A DNA stretch of 64,000 nucleotides from Nothopassalora personata (Eukaryota > Ascomycota > Dothideomycetes > Mycosphaerellales > Mycosphaerellaceae), in NCBI GenBank assembly GCA_033816765.1, contig CM066293.1, positions 310,001 to 374,000 of the forward strand. The letters are read 5' to 3'. A program made the position numbers and the translations under genes. This document shows, in pieces, positions 36,432 through 49,056 of the stretch (its first letter is position 1; every line of letters begins with the position of its first letter). A model generated the notes under the pieces. It made no database searches. It was not told where the DNA came from and was given only the letters and a program-made list of their open reading frames with translations.

Positions 36432-37962
36432 ATGACCAGAATGGCGCACGTCCCGGAGGAGAGGCAGCCGTTGCTACACAACGACACCAGCTCACGACAA
36501 GGCGATGACGTCACGAAAGACTTGGTCGACTTCGATCCTGACGGCGATCCAGAGGACCCTTTACAATGGCCCAATGCCTACAAATGGAGCGTTGTAGCAT
36601 TGCTTGCGGTTACGGCGTTCACCGTGTAAGTGGAGGTCTAAAGTCTGGAAGCGACCATTTGCTGAGTTTGCATACAGGACCTTCACTTGTATATCGCTTG
36701 TGCCTGTCGCAAGCCATGTCGTCGCTGAATTGGACGGTACCCCGAGCAAATCCGCGAGCGTACTTCTCGTGACTATCTGGGAGCTCGGAGAAGCAGCAGG
36801 ACCACTGTTCATCGCGCCACTCTCCGAGGTGTACGGTCGCTGGCCTGTACTCAATGCCGCCAATGCGCTGTTCGTGGCGGCCACTGTACTGGCGTCTTTT
36901 GCACCCACATCACACGTTCTGATCGCCGCACGCTTTCTGACTGGGCTTGCGGTAGCGTCTAACGTACTGAATCCAGCTATCGTTGGAGACATGTTCATTT
37001 CCGAGCAACGAGGGGCTGCCATGAGCCTAATAATGCTTGCGCCACTTGTGGGTGGTGCTATCGGACCCGCCATCAGTGGCTACATCGCAGAAAGCCTCGG
37101 ATGGCGGCCTGTTCTCTGGATTTCCGCTGGACTGGCTCTGTCCCTTGAGTTCTTATTCTTGGCCTGCTTCCGTGAAACATTCAAGGTGCCAATTCTGAAG
37201 AAAAGAGCTGCGAAGCTCCGCGAAGAGACTGGCAACGTCAACCTCAGATGCGCCTTCGAGACTGGAGAAGGGCAGAGTAGCCGTCAGATCTGGGAGTCCA
37301 TGCTGCGACCTTTCGTCGTACTTGCGGGATCTGGGGTGCTGCAGGCATTGAGTCTGTTCGGTTCGATAGTCTTCACCTTCTTTTACATCTTCTCAACCAC
37401 GCTACCGGACATTCTCCAGGACATCTATGGACTATCACCCTCGCAAACTGGGTTTGCGTTCATCTCCTTCAGTGTTGGATCTCTCATCAGCGTGACGCTA
37501 TGCAACCAGCTACTCGACAGGATTTACATTCGACTCCGCGATACGCGCAAGGGAGTCGGGCAACCGGAGTATCGTCTGCCACTTGTCATAGCGGGTGCTT
37601 TTTTTCTCCCGTTTGTCGCGGCAATGTACGGCTGGGTGGCGGAACTTAGTATTGTCTGGTCTCTCGTCTCGGTTGCATTACTCGGTGCCGGAATCATGCT
37701 TGGATTTCTGCCACTGACGGCTTACGTCGTGGACGCCTTTGGCCTGTACTCGGCTTCAGCCCTGACTGCGGTGATCGTAACAAGGTGTTTAATGGGCACT
37801 TTCCTGCCTCTGGCCACGGCACCGTTAGTCGAGCTCTGGGGCTATGGCTGGGCCTTTACGACATTAGGCGCTATCACGATGGCTTCGGCACCTATACCGG
37901 TCTTGGTCATGAGGTACGGGTCCAGATGGAGGCAGAAGTCCAAGTACACGAGGGAAGAATGA
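36432..37962 (+). CDS. MFS multidrug-type transporter (DHA1 family)
   Basis: Two exons, 36432-36625 and 36678-37962, with a 52-nt intron inside TM1, give 492 aa. A soluble acidic N terminus ending DPEDPLQWPNAYKWS is the usual entry to TM1 in fungal DHA1 pumps. Motif A-like FIAPLSEVYGRWPV sits between TM2 and TM3, and motif C-like LVGGAIGPAISGYIAE is in TM5, typical of proton-drug antiporters. Twelve hydrophobic segments are visible, with a central loop near residues 240-280 (FKVPILKKRAAKLREETG). It likely exports small toxic or secondary-metabolite molecules, or polyamines, across the plasma membrane. Substrate unknown. Intact. Confidence 0.9.
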
Positions 37963-40206
37963 GTGAACGATGCCACGAATTTTACGAGATCGTCTGATAG
38001 CGCTCAGCGGGTTGTCGTGATCCTGGAATAAGCAATGCATCGGTTTGTTCATATACAGCAAAAGTTAACCACGCTTATACCTCCTCGAGGAATTTTGAGG
38101 AATTTTCTCTCCTAGGACTTGCTGAGGCGATATCGCATCGGTTGGACCTGCGTTCCCATCGGCTCCGCTCCTACACGATCCTCGACAGCCCAAGCCATCC
38201 CCATCAGCGCACCCATTCCTCACAACTCGATCTCATGACCCCTAGAATGTGCAACACGATATATGCGGAGCTGTCGAAGGTTCCAGTCTGGCACTTGCAT
38301 TGCGAACTGACTTAGATCAAGATCCACCTCGAATCGAGATGCCAGGCGATGCAGTGGCGCAGTCATTGGGAGCTTTGTCAATTCATCTCGGCATGTCCGG
38401 AAGAGTTCGGTTGTTGTTAACTTGTTGTTACTGATGAGACTGACATGACTGTCCTGTTATCTTGCTCCAGTTCGCCCACAGCATTTCCACGAGCCCGAAT
38501 ACAACAGCCAGCAGCGCAAACACGTCACCAAGCTTCATTGTGAGGGAGTTGCGAATGTCTCGAGGCCGGGAGGTGGCAATAAGAAGTGCCACAAGAGCGC
38601 TTTACGGATGAGCTTTGCAGAGCCGAGCACTTTCTGGTTGATCGGCTTTACTAACAATGCCGGTGCTGATGTTGTTCAATTAGCTTCGCCATGGGCGTCC
38701 GCTGCTTTTATAGCATCACTCCACCGGTATTCTGCCAAGTTATTTCAACGTGCCCGGCAATCGACGACATAATTTTTTCGAGAAACGGCATCGAGCAGGG
38801 ATGGCCATTGCCATGATGATAGGGCGAAAGTCTGTGCAGATCGACAGGTTCATGATCTTGAGGCGCAAATGCACGACGCTCAAGAGCCGGTTCGAGTGTG
38901 CGCAGGACTACAGCTATTGTGAGCAACGGAACATCTATTCTGACTGGTGCCGACAGAGTGTCTCAGCGAGATCCAGGATCTTATCCAATCGACTGTTCTT
39001 ATTGCGGAAGCCAGAGAGCGATACAACTCCGCTGCGAAAATGCGCTGTACTCGGGGCACAGTTCTCACAGCCCGCACCCGGTCGTTGCCATGCGACAAGA
39101 GACTGCTACAGCGCTGCTGAGCCGCGTGCTTGCATCACACCTGCAGATCAACGGCCCGCTGCGCATTGGGAAAGGCTCTCAGGAGGCATGACTGGAACAA
39201 CCACCGATCCGCGGCTGCCGCCCCGCGAGGACTGGGCACAGGCGAGGCAGGTCATCGCTCTGTGGTCTGGCCTTGCTCTACAGTTGTGCAGTTCACCCTG
39301 GGGTTTTCCGCCTGGCGGACGTGTCCGCGGCGCCAAGCTAGGATGCTGCATGAGCTCTTATTCTTCCTGAGTACAGGGCGACATCTTGCGGTCAGCACTC
39401 TCAATCTGGCGAGATGAAGAGTCTGTATCCGGGAAATTTTCTCGTCGGGGTCCTCCGCCGAGGCCCGACATTCGCCAACCCCAATGCCCTTCGCAAGAAG
39501 TACTGTAGAAATGCGGTCGTCACCTACGTGTCATGGGTTTGGCTCGAGACCTTCTTGATGACACCATCACCTGATCATCGGAGCATGATCAATAGCGTCC
39601 AAATGAGACTGCCAGCTACTCGAACGGCTGGGATCGCCACTACATGCCAAAGAATACTCGTGGGCTCATGCGAGAAAGTAAGAAGAAAGCCACTTGCTTC
39701 AAGAAACTTGCTGAGCAATGATCTTCTTGACTGGGAGATGGTTTGGGTACGGCGGTACAAGATGGTGCAGCCGCCTGCAGGTTTTCCGGTGGGCCGAGCA
39801 GACTCTATCGGACATCCAGGGAAAGCGCCCTCTGGGAATCGGGGAACTTGACGTTCCCGAAACGAGGAGAGCTTGTTTGGGTTTTGGGAGATTGAAAACG
39901 CGTCTAGATTCGAGTGATTAATCGTATGTGTATGTGTGTGCAGTAGAGAGAGCACGTGAGAGAGCCATTGTGAAGTAATATGCTTATAACGTACTCACCT
40001 GGCACGTGCTGATAGATGTGTACACAGTGGGGATCCGAGAAGTGAAAAGATTAAATTTTTGGCGGCCTTGGCATCAAGCATGTGCTTCTGCGCAGAAAAC
40101 CCTTCCTCCTGTGCACACTTGACCACGTACCTCACACTTGCGTCACGCCAGACCAATATCTCTCCCATCATTGCTCTCGTCCCCACTGTCGTCAAAAGCC
40201 GACACG
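37963..40206. other. Gene-free stretch
   Basis: No family is recognised in about 2.2 kb. Frames at 38,750-39,370 and 38,898-39,191 overlap each other and have no conserved motif. Confidence 0.4.
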
Positions 40207-40290
40207 ATGTCAAGTACACCATCGCCAACCGTGCAGCGAATTCAGGCTCTGCCACAAGAGTTGCAAGACATCATCCGAGCTCCATTATAG
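40207..40290 (+). pseudogene. 27-codon relic of a PQELQD-type gene
   Basis: ATG 40207 opens a short frame whose core reads RIQALPQELQDIIRAPL and then stops at TAG 40288-40290. The LPQELQDII word is the usual N-terminal start of F-box-like or uncharacterised fungal proteins of 150-300 residues. What follows is not conserved, so this looks like a truncated copy. Confidence 0.5.
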
Positions 40291-40746
40291 GAAACAGGAT
40301 GTTGGCGAATAAGGGCGGTAGAGAGTTTGGACGAACGTTATTCCAGCGAATCAGATAACATACGCCTTATTTGGACGAAGAGAGGAGGGTATCTATTGCA
40401 AAAGGCGACGCCGCCCTACGCTAAGCTAGAGTGGCAAAATATACCTTCAACAGTATCTCGTGACAGGCTACAAAGTTTGCTTCTTTGACAAAGTACGACC
40501 TTTTCCACAGCTAGATTGCGCGCCAGTGTGTCCGTGCAAATGTATTCAGATTGTCCAAACGCTCGGCGGCAACGACGACCTTTGTAAACATCGTTGCGTC
40601 ATGATATCACGTTTATTGGCAAATCCAGCCAAGTCCGTGCGTCAAACATGTGAGCTTCGGCCTGATGGAATCCGTCTTCCTCTATTTCACATAACCACGT
40701 TCGCCTGTGTACACAGTACATTACCACCACGACGAAGCATCACATC

Positions 40747-41058
40747 ATGGCGACCGGTTCGGCGACAACGCTCAATCCCGAGCAGCGCAGACAAAGCCTA
40801 AGCCAGGAGCTGCAAGACATGATCCTCGACCACGCCATCGCTATCACCTTGCCCAATACAATACTCCTCACCCAAACCTACCGCCACCCTCTTCTTCTTC
40901 AACTGACCCGCAAAAACGCGAGCGACTTGACATGCTCCAGAACAGCCTTCCGCGTCCAGATACGGAAGCGTAGAGAGGTCGCAGATCGTCTCATGATTCG
41001 TTTCCTGGACTCTCTCCGCCGCAAAAGCCTCATGCTTCCGGGACGGCTCAAGGGGTAG
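40747..41058 (+). pseudogene. PQELQD-type protein, probably truncated
   Basis: A 103-residue frame begins MATGSATTLNPEQRRQ, then SLSQELQDMILDHAIAITLP and HPLLLQLTRKN, matching the opening of the same family as the relic at 40207 (QELQD, DHA, PPLLLQINR-like). The usual middle part with FFF/W motifs is missing and the frame ends LMLPGRLKG. It may be a short functional paralogue, but the missing C-terminal half and the nearby second relic favour decay after tandem duplication. Confidence 0.45.
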
Positions 41059-41920
41059 GATCTTAGTCCCATACGCTTCACGACATACTCGACTACCGAC
41101 GGCAGGTTGGTAGAACGCAGGTATGCACGCACTGGACATAAGCCACATAGATGTCGCGCGACGGCGGGAAGGTGAATACGGGTACGCCGCAGACTCTAGG
41201 ATTGCGGGCGAATGGAAAGGGTCGTTCGTTACCTTTGTTTTCCGAGTCAGCGAGTGGTTATATCTGAGGGTTGTGCTCGCTACCAGGGCTATGAGGCGGC
41301 GGTGCGACTTGGTATTTCGAGGACAGAAAGGCTTGGCGTTGGTTGCGTGAATTGAAGATGGCAGGGGAACCTTCAAGACCGCCTGAGGCCGGAGTATCGT
41401 CAACGTCGGGTGAGAGTATTGAGGACCGACTCGTCAATGAATAGGACGAAGGTGCTGTAGACTACGGTATTCATTTCCAATCGTAACAATAGCAAGTGGG
41501 ACTCAAAGTATTGTTCAAGTCGATACATGCTCCCTTCATAGCTTGCTTTGCCGAAACGCCTTCTTGGTAGCGGTCAAGATCTGGCGACGAAAGGAGGATC
41601 TGCGCTGATCTAGCTCCGCCTCGTCGAGGTCACCAAGCACAGGTACCTAAACCTGGTCGCTGATAGCATATTCATTGTGCGCTGGAGCACGTTCAAGGGA
41701 AATTCGGATAGCAATGCTTCGATGGCGGGCTGTCAAGCAGGTTTCCCGCGACTTGTATAACACGATCAGCTGCACCCGTGGTATCTGCAATCTATCATGA
41801 TGCATTTCCCATGTCTTGAGAACGCCTTCGCCAGTTATGTTACCGGTGTATGCAAGCAAGCAATGCAAATCTCAAAATTTTCTATGCGTGCGTCTGTTTC
41901 CATGCAGCAGATGCCGTCCC
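41059..41920. other. Intergenic region
   Basis: Contains the 3' side of the protease gene and no other recognised element. Confidence 0.4.
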
Positions 41921-44900
41921 CTACCCTTTCACGATGCCCTCGTCAACCTCGCCGGTAGCACCAGCCTCGTCCAAAACCTCAGGCATTAACTCTCCTTCGC
42001 CGACCTTCTTCTTACCACCCTCGTACATCACGCGCTTCCATCCTTCGCGTTGGCTGCTATCTTTGATAAACTCCACAGTCGGGAAGTAATGCTCGTTCTT
42101 CTTCATCGTAGCCACCCACGGTACATTATCGAAAGTCATGACCTTCAACCGGAAGTAAGTATTATCAGGGATCTTGTTAACCTCCCGGATAAAAGACTTC
42201 AGGTCCGGTGTGGGCACTGCGTTGACAGCCAGGATGAAGTTCGTGGGCGCCAAGCCGTACGCATACGAAGGCGATCCACGGAAGCGGGCCGACACGTAGA
42301 TGTCGCTGTGGACCTTGGAGATCTGCTGACGTACGGCGTGATGAGGCCGATGCAGGACGGCACCGCAGAAGACGAGAATCTGGTCCGTCTCCAACTCTTC
42401 TGTCGGCACAGTGGGCACATCGAGCTCCATCTGTTCTTGCTTGCGGACGATCGTAGCGTGGAGAGTCTCGTTGTTGTACATAATGTCCAGGTCGCTGACT
42501 CTTGTGATCAGCTTGTCGTTGAGTGTGAGGATGATGTCACCTTCTTGCAGTCCGTTCACGTTGCCCGCATCGACCTTCCGCACCATGAACAGCTGGTGGC
42601 GCTCGGGGTCGTCGCGCTCGACACGCTCGATCCATTCTTCGCTTACGCCCATGATCCGGCATTGCGACATTTGGACAGTTTGCGTCTCGAGGTTCAGAAT
42701 CCGAAGGCTAGGTTTCCGGCCACTCTTGACTTCTTCAATCACAGGAAGTAGCGCTGGCGTGGCGAAGCCTAGGTGGTACTCAACGTCCTTGCCGCTGTGG
42801 CCAGAACGCTCGCCGAGGTAGGTCAGCCAGAGTGCCTGGACAGTACCATCCTCAGCAACCAGGACACCACTGCCGCACTGCCCACTCAATGATGTGTCGA
42901 CAGTGATGGCATCAAGATTGACGGCGCGGTACCGTGGTGTTGATGCGCTCGCCGGGATGGCAACCGTCGTGATGTCGGTGACAGCAGTCTTTGCCACCAC
43001 AGGCCGCAGGTTTTGGTTGAAGCCGAAGAAGATTGTGTTCTCTCCCTGTTTGATCGGCTTATCTGCCAGCTTGGCTGTTCTCACTGGAGCTTGAACCAAT
43101 GAAGGGTCGTACTGGACGATTGCGTAGTTCTGTAGAGGGTGTAGGAACACCACTTTGCCATCCACAATGATCGAGTCCGCGATTGTGATTGATATGTCGC
43201 ACATGTCGTAGGGCACGATCGCGCGGGAAACGACCACCAAACCCTTATCTGCATCGATGACCAGGCCGAACCCGATCTTGCGCGCCTTCGGAAATCCATC
43301 GAGTTTCAGCGGCAGCATGGTGCTGACCCGGACAAAGGACTTGATGACTGCCACGGCAGCAGAATGTTCCGCGCCTTCCATCTTGATGAAATTGGCCTTT
43401 CTGGAAACTGGCGTCTGTGGTGGTAAAGGATCGGCCAATTCTGAGAAGTCCCAAAGTCCCGTGGTATCGTTTCGCACAGCGAGTCGCATGCTCTTGCTCC
43501 AGTGACGATCGACAAGCATAATACTCGTGTTGAGGGTATGCATGTCCCGAAGATGTTTGTACGTTACCACGACCCTGCTGCGATCCGCGATACCCTTCAT
43601 CACATCGATGAAAGTGCTCAGGTTTGGTGTGGGCTTGTTATCGATCGACTGAATGAGCCAACCGTACTCTGAGCCTTCAAAACGGAACGATCCAGACGCC
43701 TCGCAACAGTACACGCCGGGATCCTTGAGCGCAATCGCGTATAGACGAGCCTGTTGGTACGACAGCTCGTGAAACGATGCGCCGGCTACGGACACGAATC
43801 GGTCTGGTGTGATCGCGTGAAGATCTTCGACATTCAATTCAGTCTCCAGGTCCACACCACCACGCTGGATGAGCAGCTTAACCTTCCCATCGACGCTGCT
43901 GTCCAAGATGTCGTCTAGCCGGACGAACTGGGTCAACAGCTCCCCGTTGACCTTGATGAGCACGTCTCCTTCCTCGAGCTTGCTGTCACCAGGTCCTTTG
44001 GGTAGTACGACCTCCGCAACGAGCATACCAGTCTCTTTCGGGAACTGCTTCCGCACTTCCGCTTCCCAATGTGAGGTCAAGCCGAGTCTCCGACACTCAT
44101 CGAAGGGCTTGAGTATCCACTGCGTCTGTATTGTTCCTCTGTCGACGTGCTTCCCTTCTCTTATCCGCTGTAGTGCTCGTAGAGGTCGGTCGAGTGGCAA
44201 GAAGTAGTCAGTTGCTGCACCATCTGCTCTGCCTCCTGCCTGAAGTGCTACTGCAAAACCATCGATGTTCACAACAGGCGAGCCTGATGAACCTCCGGAT
44301 GCCGCAGCTGCTGCTTGAATGTAATTTGTGTTGAAGTCGCTATACCCCTCGCCATACTCCGGCGCGTTCCGGTCCAAACGCGAAATGACACCGGACAGAA
44401 TGCTCAGCTTCTCTCCTGCATCGTTGCCCACGACTCGAATCTCTGTACCGACCTTGGCGAGATCTGGGCGAAGCTCCAACGAGTTCAGCTGCATGTACTT
44501 GACAGCCTTGGGATCGAATCGCAGGATACCGAAGTCGTGGACAGGATCTCGGTACACTGGGTAGACGTCGCACTCCTCGTGATTGTCGAAGATGCAATAG
44601 CCCCAGAACGGACCAGCACCGACGACGTGTCGGTTCGTCAAGATGTAGCCTCTTTTCGCATCGACCACAAATCCAGTCGCCTCACTGGAGATGGCCGAGT
44701 CTGTGTCGAAGGAGCAAGTCTGGCAGAAGTGGATGCTCACAACATTCCTGACCACCTTCTCTGTCGTCGCCTGCCATTCTGCTGTATCTGGCCCTGCTGC
44801 GGCGTGCACCAGACCGCCCTCCTCATCTGCCTTGGGCGACCCATATCCGTTAGGAGTGTCGGCGGCAGAAGCGGGCACTCCATTGCCAACAGCTTTCATC

Positions 44901-45004
44901 CCATTCTCCATCGGGGCGGGCGACGGTCTGCGAACCTGCTTCGACGGACGATCCGATGCGCTGGACGTGGGCGGTTGCTTGCGCTTGGTGGCAGCATGAT
45001 CCAT
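41921..45004 (-). CDS. nma111: Nma111/HtrA-like PDZ serine protease
   Basis: Single exon, 1027 aa from ATG 45004. A basic N terminus ([15 protein letters not shown]) can serve as nuclear localisation signal. The first trypsin-like domain keeps the triad: His126 in ILTNRHVV, Asp157 in DPVHDFGIL and Ser240 in [12 protein letters not shown] domains follow ([20 protein letters not shown] near 380-400), then a second, degenerate protease half ([16 protein letters not shown]) and further PDZ modules ([16 protein letters not shown]). This duplicated protease-PDZ layout is diagnostic of fungal Nma111, a nuclear pro-apoptotic and lipid-homeostasis protease. The frame continues open for 151 codons upstream and contains another ATG at 45295 that would add a 97-residue presequence-like leader. 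I chose 45004 from usual family length. Confidence 0.95.
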   Translation of the reverse strand: MDHAATKRKQPPTSSASDRPSKQVRRPSPAPMENGMKAVGNGVPASAADTPNGYGSPKADEEGGLVHAAAGPDTAEWQATTEKVVRNVVSIHFCQTCSFDTDSAISSEATGFVVDAKRGYILTNRHVVGAGPFWGYCIFDNHEECDVYPVYRDPVHDFGILRFDPKAVKYMQLNSLELRPDLAKVGTEIRVVGNDAGEKLSILSGVISRLDRNAPEYGEGYSDFNTNYIQAAAAASGGSSGSPVVNIDGFAVALQAGGRADGAATDYFLPLDRPLRALQRIREGKHVDRGTIQTQWILKPFDECRRLGLTSHWEAEVRKQFPKETGMLVAEVVLPKGPGDSKLEEGDVLIKVNGELLTQFVRLDDILDSSVDGKVKLLIQRGGVDLETELNVEDLHAITPDRFVSVAGASFHELSYQQARLYAIALKDPGVYCCEASGSFRFEGSEYGWLIQSIDNKPTPNLSTFIDVMKGIADRSRVVVTYKHLRDMHTLNTSIMLVDRHWSKSMRLAVRNDTTGLWDFSELADPLPPQTPVSRKANFIKMEGAEHSAAVAVIKSFVRVSTMLPLKLDGFPKARKIGFGLVIDADKGLVVVSRAIVPYDMCDISITIADSIIVDGKVVFLHPLQNYAIVQYDPSLVQAPVRTAKLADKPIKQGENTIFFGFNQNLRPVVAKTAVTDITTVAIPASASTPRYRAVNLDAITVDTSLSGQCGSGVLVAEDGTVQALWLTYLGERSGHSGKDVEYHLGFATPALLPVIEEVKSGRKPSLRILNLETQTVQMSQCRIMGVSEEWIERVERDDPERHQLFMVRKVDAGNVNGLQEGDIILTLNDKLITRVSDLDIMYNNETLHATIVRKQEQMELDVPTVPTEELETDQILVFCGAVLHRPHHAVRQQISKVHSDIYVSARFRGSPSYAYGLAPTNFILAVNAVPTPDLKSFIREVNKIPDNTYFRLKVMTFDNVPWVATMKKNEHYFPTVEFIKDSSQREGWKRVMYEGGKKKVGEGELMPEVLDEAGATGEVDEGIVKG

Positions 45005-45800
45005 GTCGTCGCTGTTATAGGCGGTCCGTGTGAAGGAAGCGCGCTGCTGCTGAAACGGGGAGTGAATCGGAGGCAATGCAAAAGGTGCTGCTCTGGCTAT
45101 CGATGCTGCTGTGGATGATATGAATGGTGAATGATAGCGCGATGTATGTGTGCCGCACAAGGACGTATGTCTTAACGAGGCAGGCCAAGGCCGCAGGAAG
45201 GCATGTAAGGGCGTGGCTGTCGCTGTTGCAGTGTTTGGAAAGACGCTGCCGAGTGTCGTTCTCACAAGCGCTGCAGACGTGCTGACAAGAGACATCCAAA
45301 GAACATTCACTCGCTCCCCCTCTGTATACCTGTACACGACACGACCGTCAAGTGAAAGGAAGAGATCTGTGCAGCACGTGTGGATCGGGATTAAGCTACC
45401 GTCGTCCCCTGCAAGGGCGAAATCTAGTCGCAGAACCAGTGGGCCGCCCCGGTGCATGAACCACGTCTTGTGAAAGTCACGACAAGGGATCCTGATCTAA
45501 TCTCCATCACACTTCATTCACCTCCATGGACAGCGCTCATTCAACTCGAAGCGACTAATAACGGCGCACGCTCTAGAGCGTGTCGAAGAATCGCAGCACC
45601 CGCGGAGAAGACACGCCAATACGACAGTCTCATCTGGCACACGATATGACGTCGCCGCATGAAATAACACCACCAGGGAGGTATTCGCACGACTCATGAA
45701 TTGATTCGTAAAGCATGAGTAGCATCCGCGTGCTACTGGCTGGACACTCCCATGTACCGACCATTTCTTAGTCACCTTCCATGTACGGAGCACTGGCACG
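45005..45800. other. Upstream region of the protease gene
   Basis: Positions 45,005-45,457 are open in frame with the protease gene and may be 5' UTR or an alternative N terminus. The rest, to 45,800, holds the 3' end of the Myb-like gene and no other recognised gene. Confidence 0.45.
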
Positions 45801-46495
45801 TCAGAGTAGCTCCTCATCAGCACTCTCACCAGCAGGCTCGGCCTTGATTGCCGTCTTCTCGCCCTCGTCGTCTTCGTTGGCCTCGGCAGCAGCCTTCTTC
45901 TTGCGTGGGGTTGGCTTCTTCTTCTTGGGGCTACCGGTACCCTCCTCGCCCTCGTCATTCCCGTCGGCGGTCTCCTTGGTGCGCTTCTACGAGGCAAGTC
46001 AGCGTACAGATGTCGCGTCAAAATAAGGGGACATCCCACCTTTAGAGTCGATTTGGCCTTCAACGGGAGGAGCTCCTTGCCCTCGGCTGCCATGGCTTCA
46101 CGGATCTTCTTCTTCTCCTTGTCGAGCATGACGACGCAGGCTTTCTGGGTGCGGCCTAGTAAGGAGTCAGCATATATGGACAGTCGAGTACGGAATCTCA
46201 GCTTCCCGTACCTTCTGGGAGGTCGATCTCGCTCCATGGGATTGGCTTGTCCATTCTGGCGATGATCTGGAGAAGTAGTGCCCACTGCCGAGTGTTAGCA
46301 GAAAGTTCGGAATTTTAGCTGTTACGAGACGAAGGCTGTGGAAGGGTGATGTGGCCACTGCCACAGCCATGGGCCGGCTGTTGGAGCGAGCAAGATGTGC
46401 TCGAGTGCACCAGCGCCACAGCTGTCTGGATGGGTGAGTATTACCTTCTCAGCGTCGGTCCAGCCCTTTGGAGCTGTCTTTGCTTCGTCAGACAT
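45801..46495 (-). CDS. Small basic Myb/SANT-like nuclear protein
   Basis: Four exons read leftward, 46495-46445, 46284-46212, 46155-46040 and 45986-45801, give 141 aa; introns are 160, 56 and 53 nt. The N-terminal half (residues 12-70) has a Myb/SANT-like spacing of tryptophans: GWTDAEKWALLLQIIARMDK, then PIPWSEIDLPEGRTQKACV. The C-terminal half is lysine-rich with acidic patches (SPKKKKPTPRKKKAAAEANE), typical of nuclear and chromatin proteins. Exon 1 encodes only 17 residues. Similar short Myb-like proteins are common and uncharacterised in ascomycetes; a DNA- or chromatin-binding role is inferred from composition. Confidence 0.78.
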
Positions 46496-47068
46496 GGTAG
46501 GTAGTGTTGGATGTTCGAGGAGTTGTCTTGTTGGTGGTTATCGAAGGATAGCTGGTGAAGAGTTGTGGTTTATTGCGGTGGAGGAGAAGCAAGACGGGAA
46601 TGGAGAGAGACGAAGAAAGGACATAGACGTAGTCACTCAAGCAAGTGAGGATTGACAGCTATTGTTGGCCTGCTATTCTCCGCGTGACCACTGCAAAAAT
46701 GCTGACAGTTCACGCTCACTTCGCATTCACTAGGAAACTGGACAAGCACAAGCAGCTCGGCGCTTCTAATTGGCTCAAACGCATGTAAAAGGGTGCTACT
46801 CAAACGCCGCTGCTATTGTCGCCACACTGCACATGTCTGCACTTTCTTTTGAGCAGCGACAATACCACCTCGATCAACCACATCTATTGTGGCAGTTCAT
46901 CCACTGCATCCAACGCCAGCGCCAGTACGTTGAAAACTGGAGGCTTCCGGGTCCCAACCGCACCAGCACCACCTCTGAACCATGTCAAGCGCGGACCTGT
47001 GACAGCGCCGTTTGGGTGGGCCAGGCAGCAAGCAACCTTCGGACAGCACCACAAGCACCAACATCAGC
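46496..47068. other. Divergent promoter region
   Basis: Lies between the leftward Myb-like gene and a rightward gene of unknown function. Frames at 46,770-47,068 (for example from ATG 46832) could hold an upstream exon of the latter, but I could not join them convincingly. Confidence 0.4.
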
Positions 47069-48591
47069 ATGTTTGAACACCAGCAGCTGGTGCCGACCGT
47101 CACACGCAGCGAGGTCGCACCAGAACAGCGACCTGCATATGTACCCATACCAGCGAACGACCTCGACGGCGAAGACAGCGGCGACGACGACTTCCACGAT
47201 GCGCAAGAGGACTTGAATCATGACCTTGTTCACAGCGTCGGCGCAAACAGTCACCGGAACGCTCCAGTGCCGCAACAGCAAGGTCATCAGGCCAATGTCT
47301 TGCCTCAGTCTCACGTCTTCAACGCACGCGCCAGCCGATATGCTGCGCCGCAGCAGCAATCTCACCAGATCTATGGATTGGGAGATATGATGGACCTGAC
47401 AGGCGACGACGCGAACGAGCAGACCAGAATTGATCACGGTCAAAGTCACAATGAATGGGATGAGTGGGCCACGACCGAGGAAGACTTTCGTGATAACGGC
47501 GTCTATCTCGATCAGTATCTAGAGCAAGGACAACAGCAGGCGGCTCGAAATCAACCTCAACACGTCAACGGCGGCTTCTCTTTCGACCAACCGCCACAAC
47601 AGCACCGGACCGACCGGTTCCACGGCGGTTATGTTGCCGAAGAGCAACCTCAGCACGACCAGGAAGCCCATTTCGACGGCAACAATGCTTCAATGAACCA
47701 GTTCCGCGGCATCTGTATCCAAGACTCGAATGAAGAGGAGCAGGCCAATGCAGCATCGCCCATGCCCGACGAAGAAGAGGGCGACCTCTTCTCAAGCACC
47801 TTCGGCCCCAACGTCAAGAACGAAGACGACGACGACGACGACCTCGAAATTCTCGACGCGCCGGACTTCGACGCCGCCCTAAAGGCCAAAGGCCTCTCCT
47901 CCGACCTCACCTCCCACCCCACCAATAGCATCCAACACCGCATCCCAACCCCTCCCCTCCCCGGCACAACACCCCACTCCGCCACATCCATCAACGGCCG
48001 CTCCACCAAACCCAAACGCGAGCGCCCCGCGAAAGACATCTACGGCAACCCCTTCGACGGCCGGATCAAAGCCGGGCCCTGCCTAGACCGAGACACCTCT
48101 CGAAAACTCCGCGCTCACTTCCGCTGGCACAGCAAAGTCTTCGACCTCGTGCCCCGCCTGCCGAACTGGGAGGACCTCGATTGGAAGCGGCGCTACTGGA
48201 TTGCTGTGTTGCTGGAGGGGAAGAAGCCGAAGAATGCGAACAGTGAGAAGGATTTCGTGTGGATGAAGGGGAACAGGTTCTCGACGGTCCGGACTGTGAT
48301 GGAGAAGTATGCGCAGACGTAAGTTTTTCCGAAAGGTTTGGGAGGGAGAGGTTGATGGTGGGTTGGTGCTAACGAGGTTATAGGACTCTCGGCGACAAGA
48401 ACTCGCGTCTTGTAATGGGGTTCGAGATCGTTGACCCGGAGGATCAGATGCAGGAGCTGGATTATTTTGCGACTCGGCTTTGTGTGTTTCGTGTGGTGCC
48501 GCAGGATCATCCTGATCTGAAGAGGGGCCAGAGCTTTGTGGAGGGGATCATTCCGCCTATTCCGGAGGTGATTGAGCTGGATGATGATTGA
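47069..48591 (+). CDS. Conserved-looking acidic protein of unknown function
   Basis: Two exons, 47069-48318 and 48384-48591, with a 65-nt intron (CTAAC branch), give 485 aa. The N-terminal two thirds are Gln/His/Asp-rich and probably disordered, with acidic runs such as NEDDDDDDLEILDAPDFDAA (a SUMO-interacting-like LEIL core) and DEEEGDLF. From residue 325 on it looks folded: PAKDIYGNPFDGRIKAGPC, LRAHFRWHSKVFDLVPRLPN, WKRRYWIAVLLEGKKPKN and, after the intron, SRLVMGFEIVDPEDQMQE and a short acidic tail IELDDD. No signal peptide or TM. I do not recognise the domain. The frame is open upstream of the chosen ATG. Confidence 0.75.
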
Positions 48592-49056
48592 GAAGAGAGA
48601 TGCGATCGGTGCGGAGCAGTCGTTTCTTCGATTGCGGTTTGGATTGTGGTTTTTGGGTATCTTGTGTTGCGTTCTTGCTCTTTCACAGGAGGCTGCTATG
48701 TAGCTTCGCGTTTGCTCTTGTGATGGGCTGCGTGCAGCAACGGACCTGCTCTTGTCCTTTAGCGAAATAGGCTTACGACAGCCTTCTCTCTCTCTCTCTT
48801 GCTGCTCTCGATGTGCTGCATAAAACCACTATCCTTTCCTTGCCTCCCCATCTTCCTGATACTCATCCTGAGCTTAGCTTCTGTAGCTATCCTGCATGCC
48901 TTTGCGTCCGCCTCCCGATGCGTCGTGGATGGCCTATATCGCCGTAGGGCACATCATCGTTCCGCATCTGTGGTATCGCATTCAACGTGCACTCCTCCTT
49001 GTCGTCCTGGAAAAGCATATGCGTAGAGCCTCCCAGCTTCTCTCCCATCTCTCCCC
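48592..49056. other. Convergent intergenic region
   Basis: 3' flanks of two convergent genes, with a (CT)n run at about 48,786-48,799. No gene. Confidence 0.5.

Noticed and set aside
38750..39370. 206-codon plus-strand frame
   Set aside because: Arg/Cys-rich chance-like composition, overlapping alternative frames, no motif and no splice support.
45518..46285. 255-codon minus-strand frame
   Set aside because: It reads through introns of the four-exon Myb-like gene; only short parts are in the correct frame.
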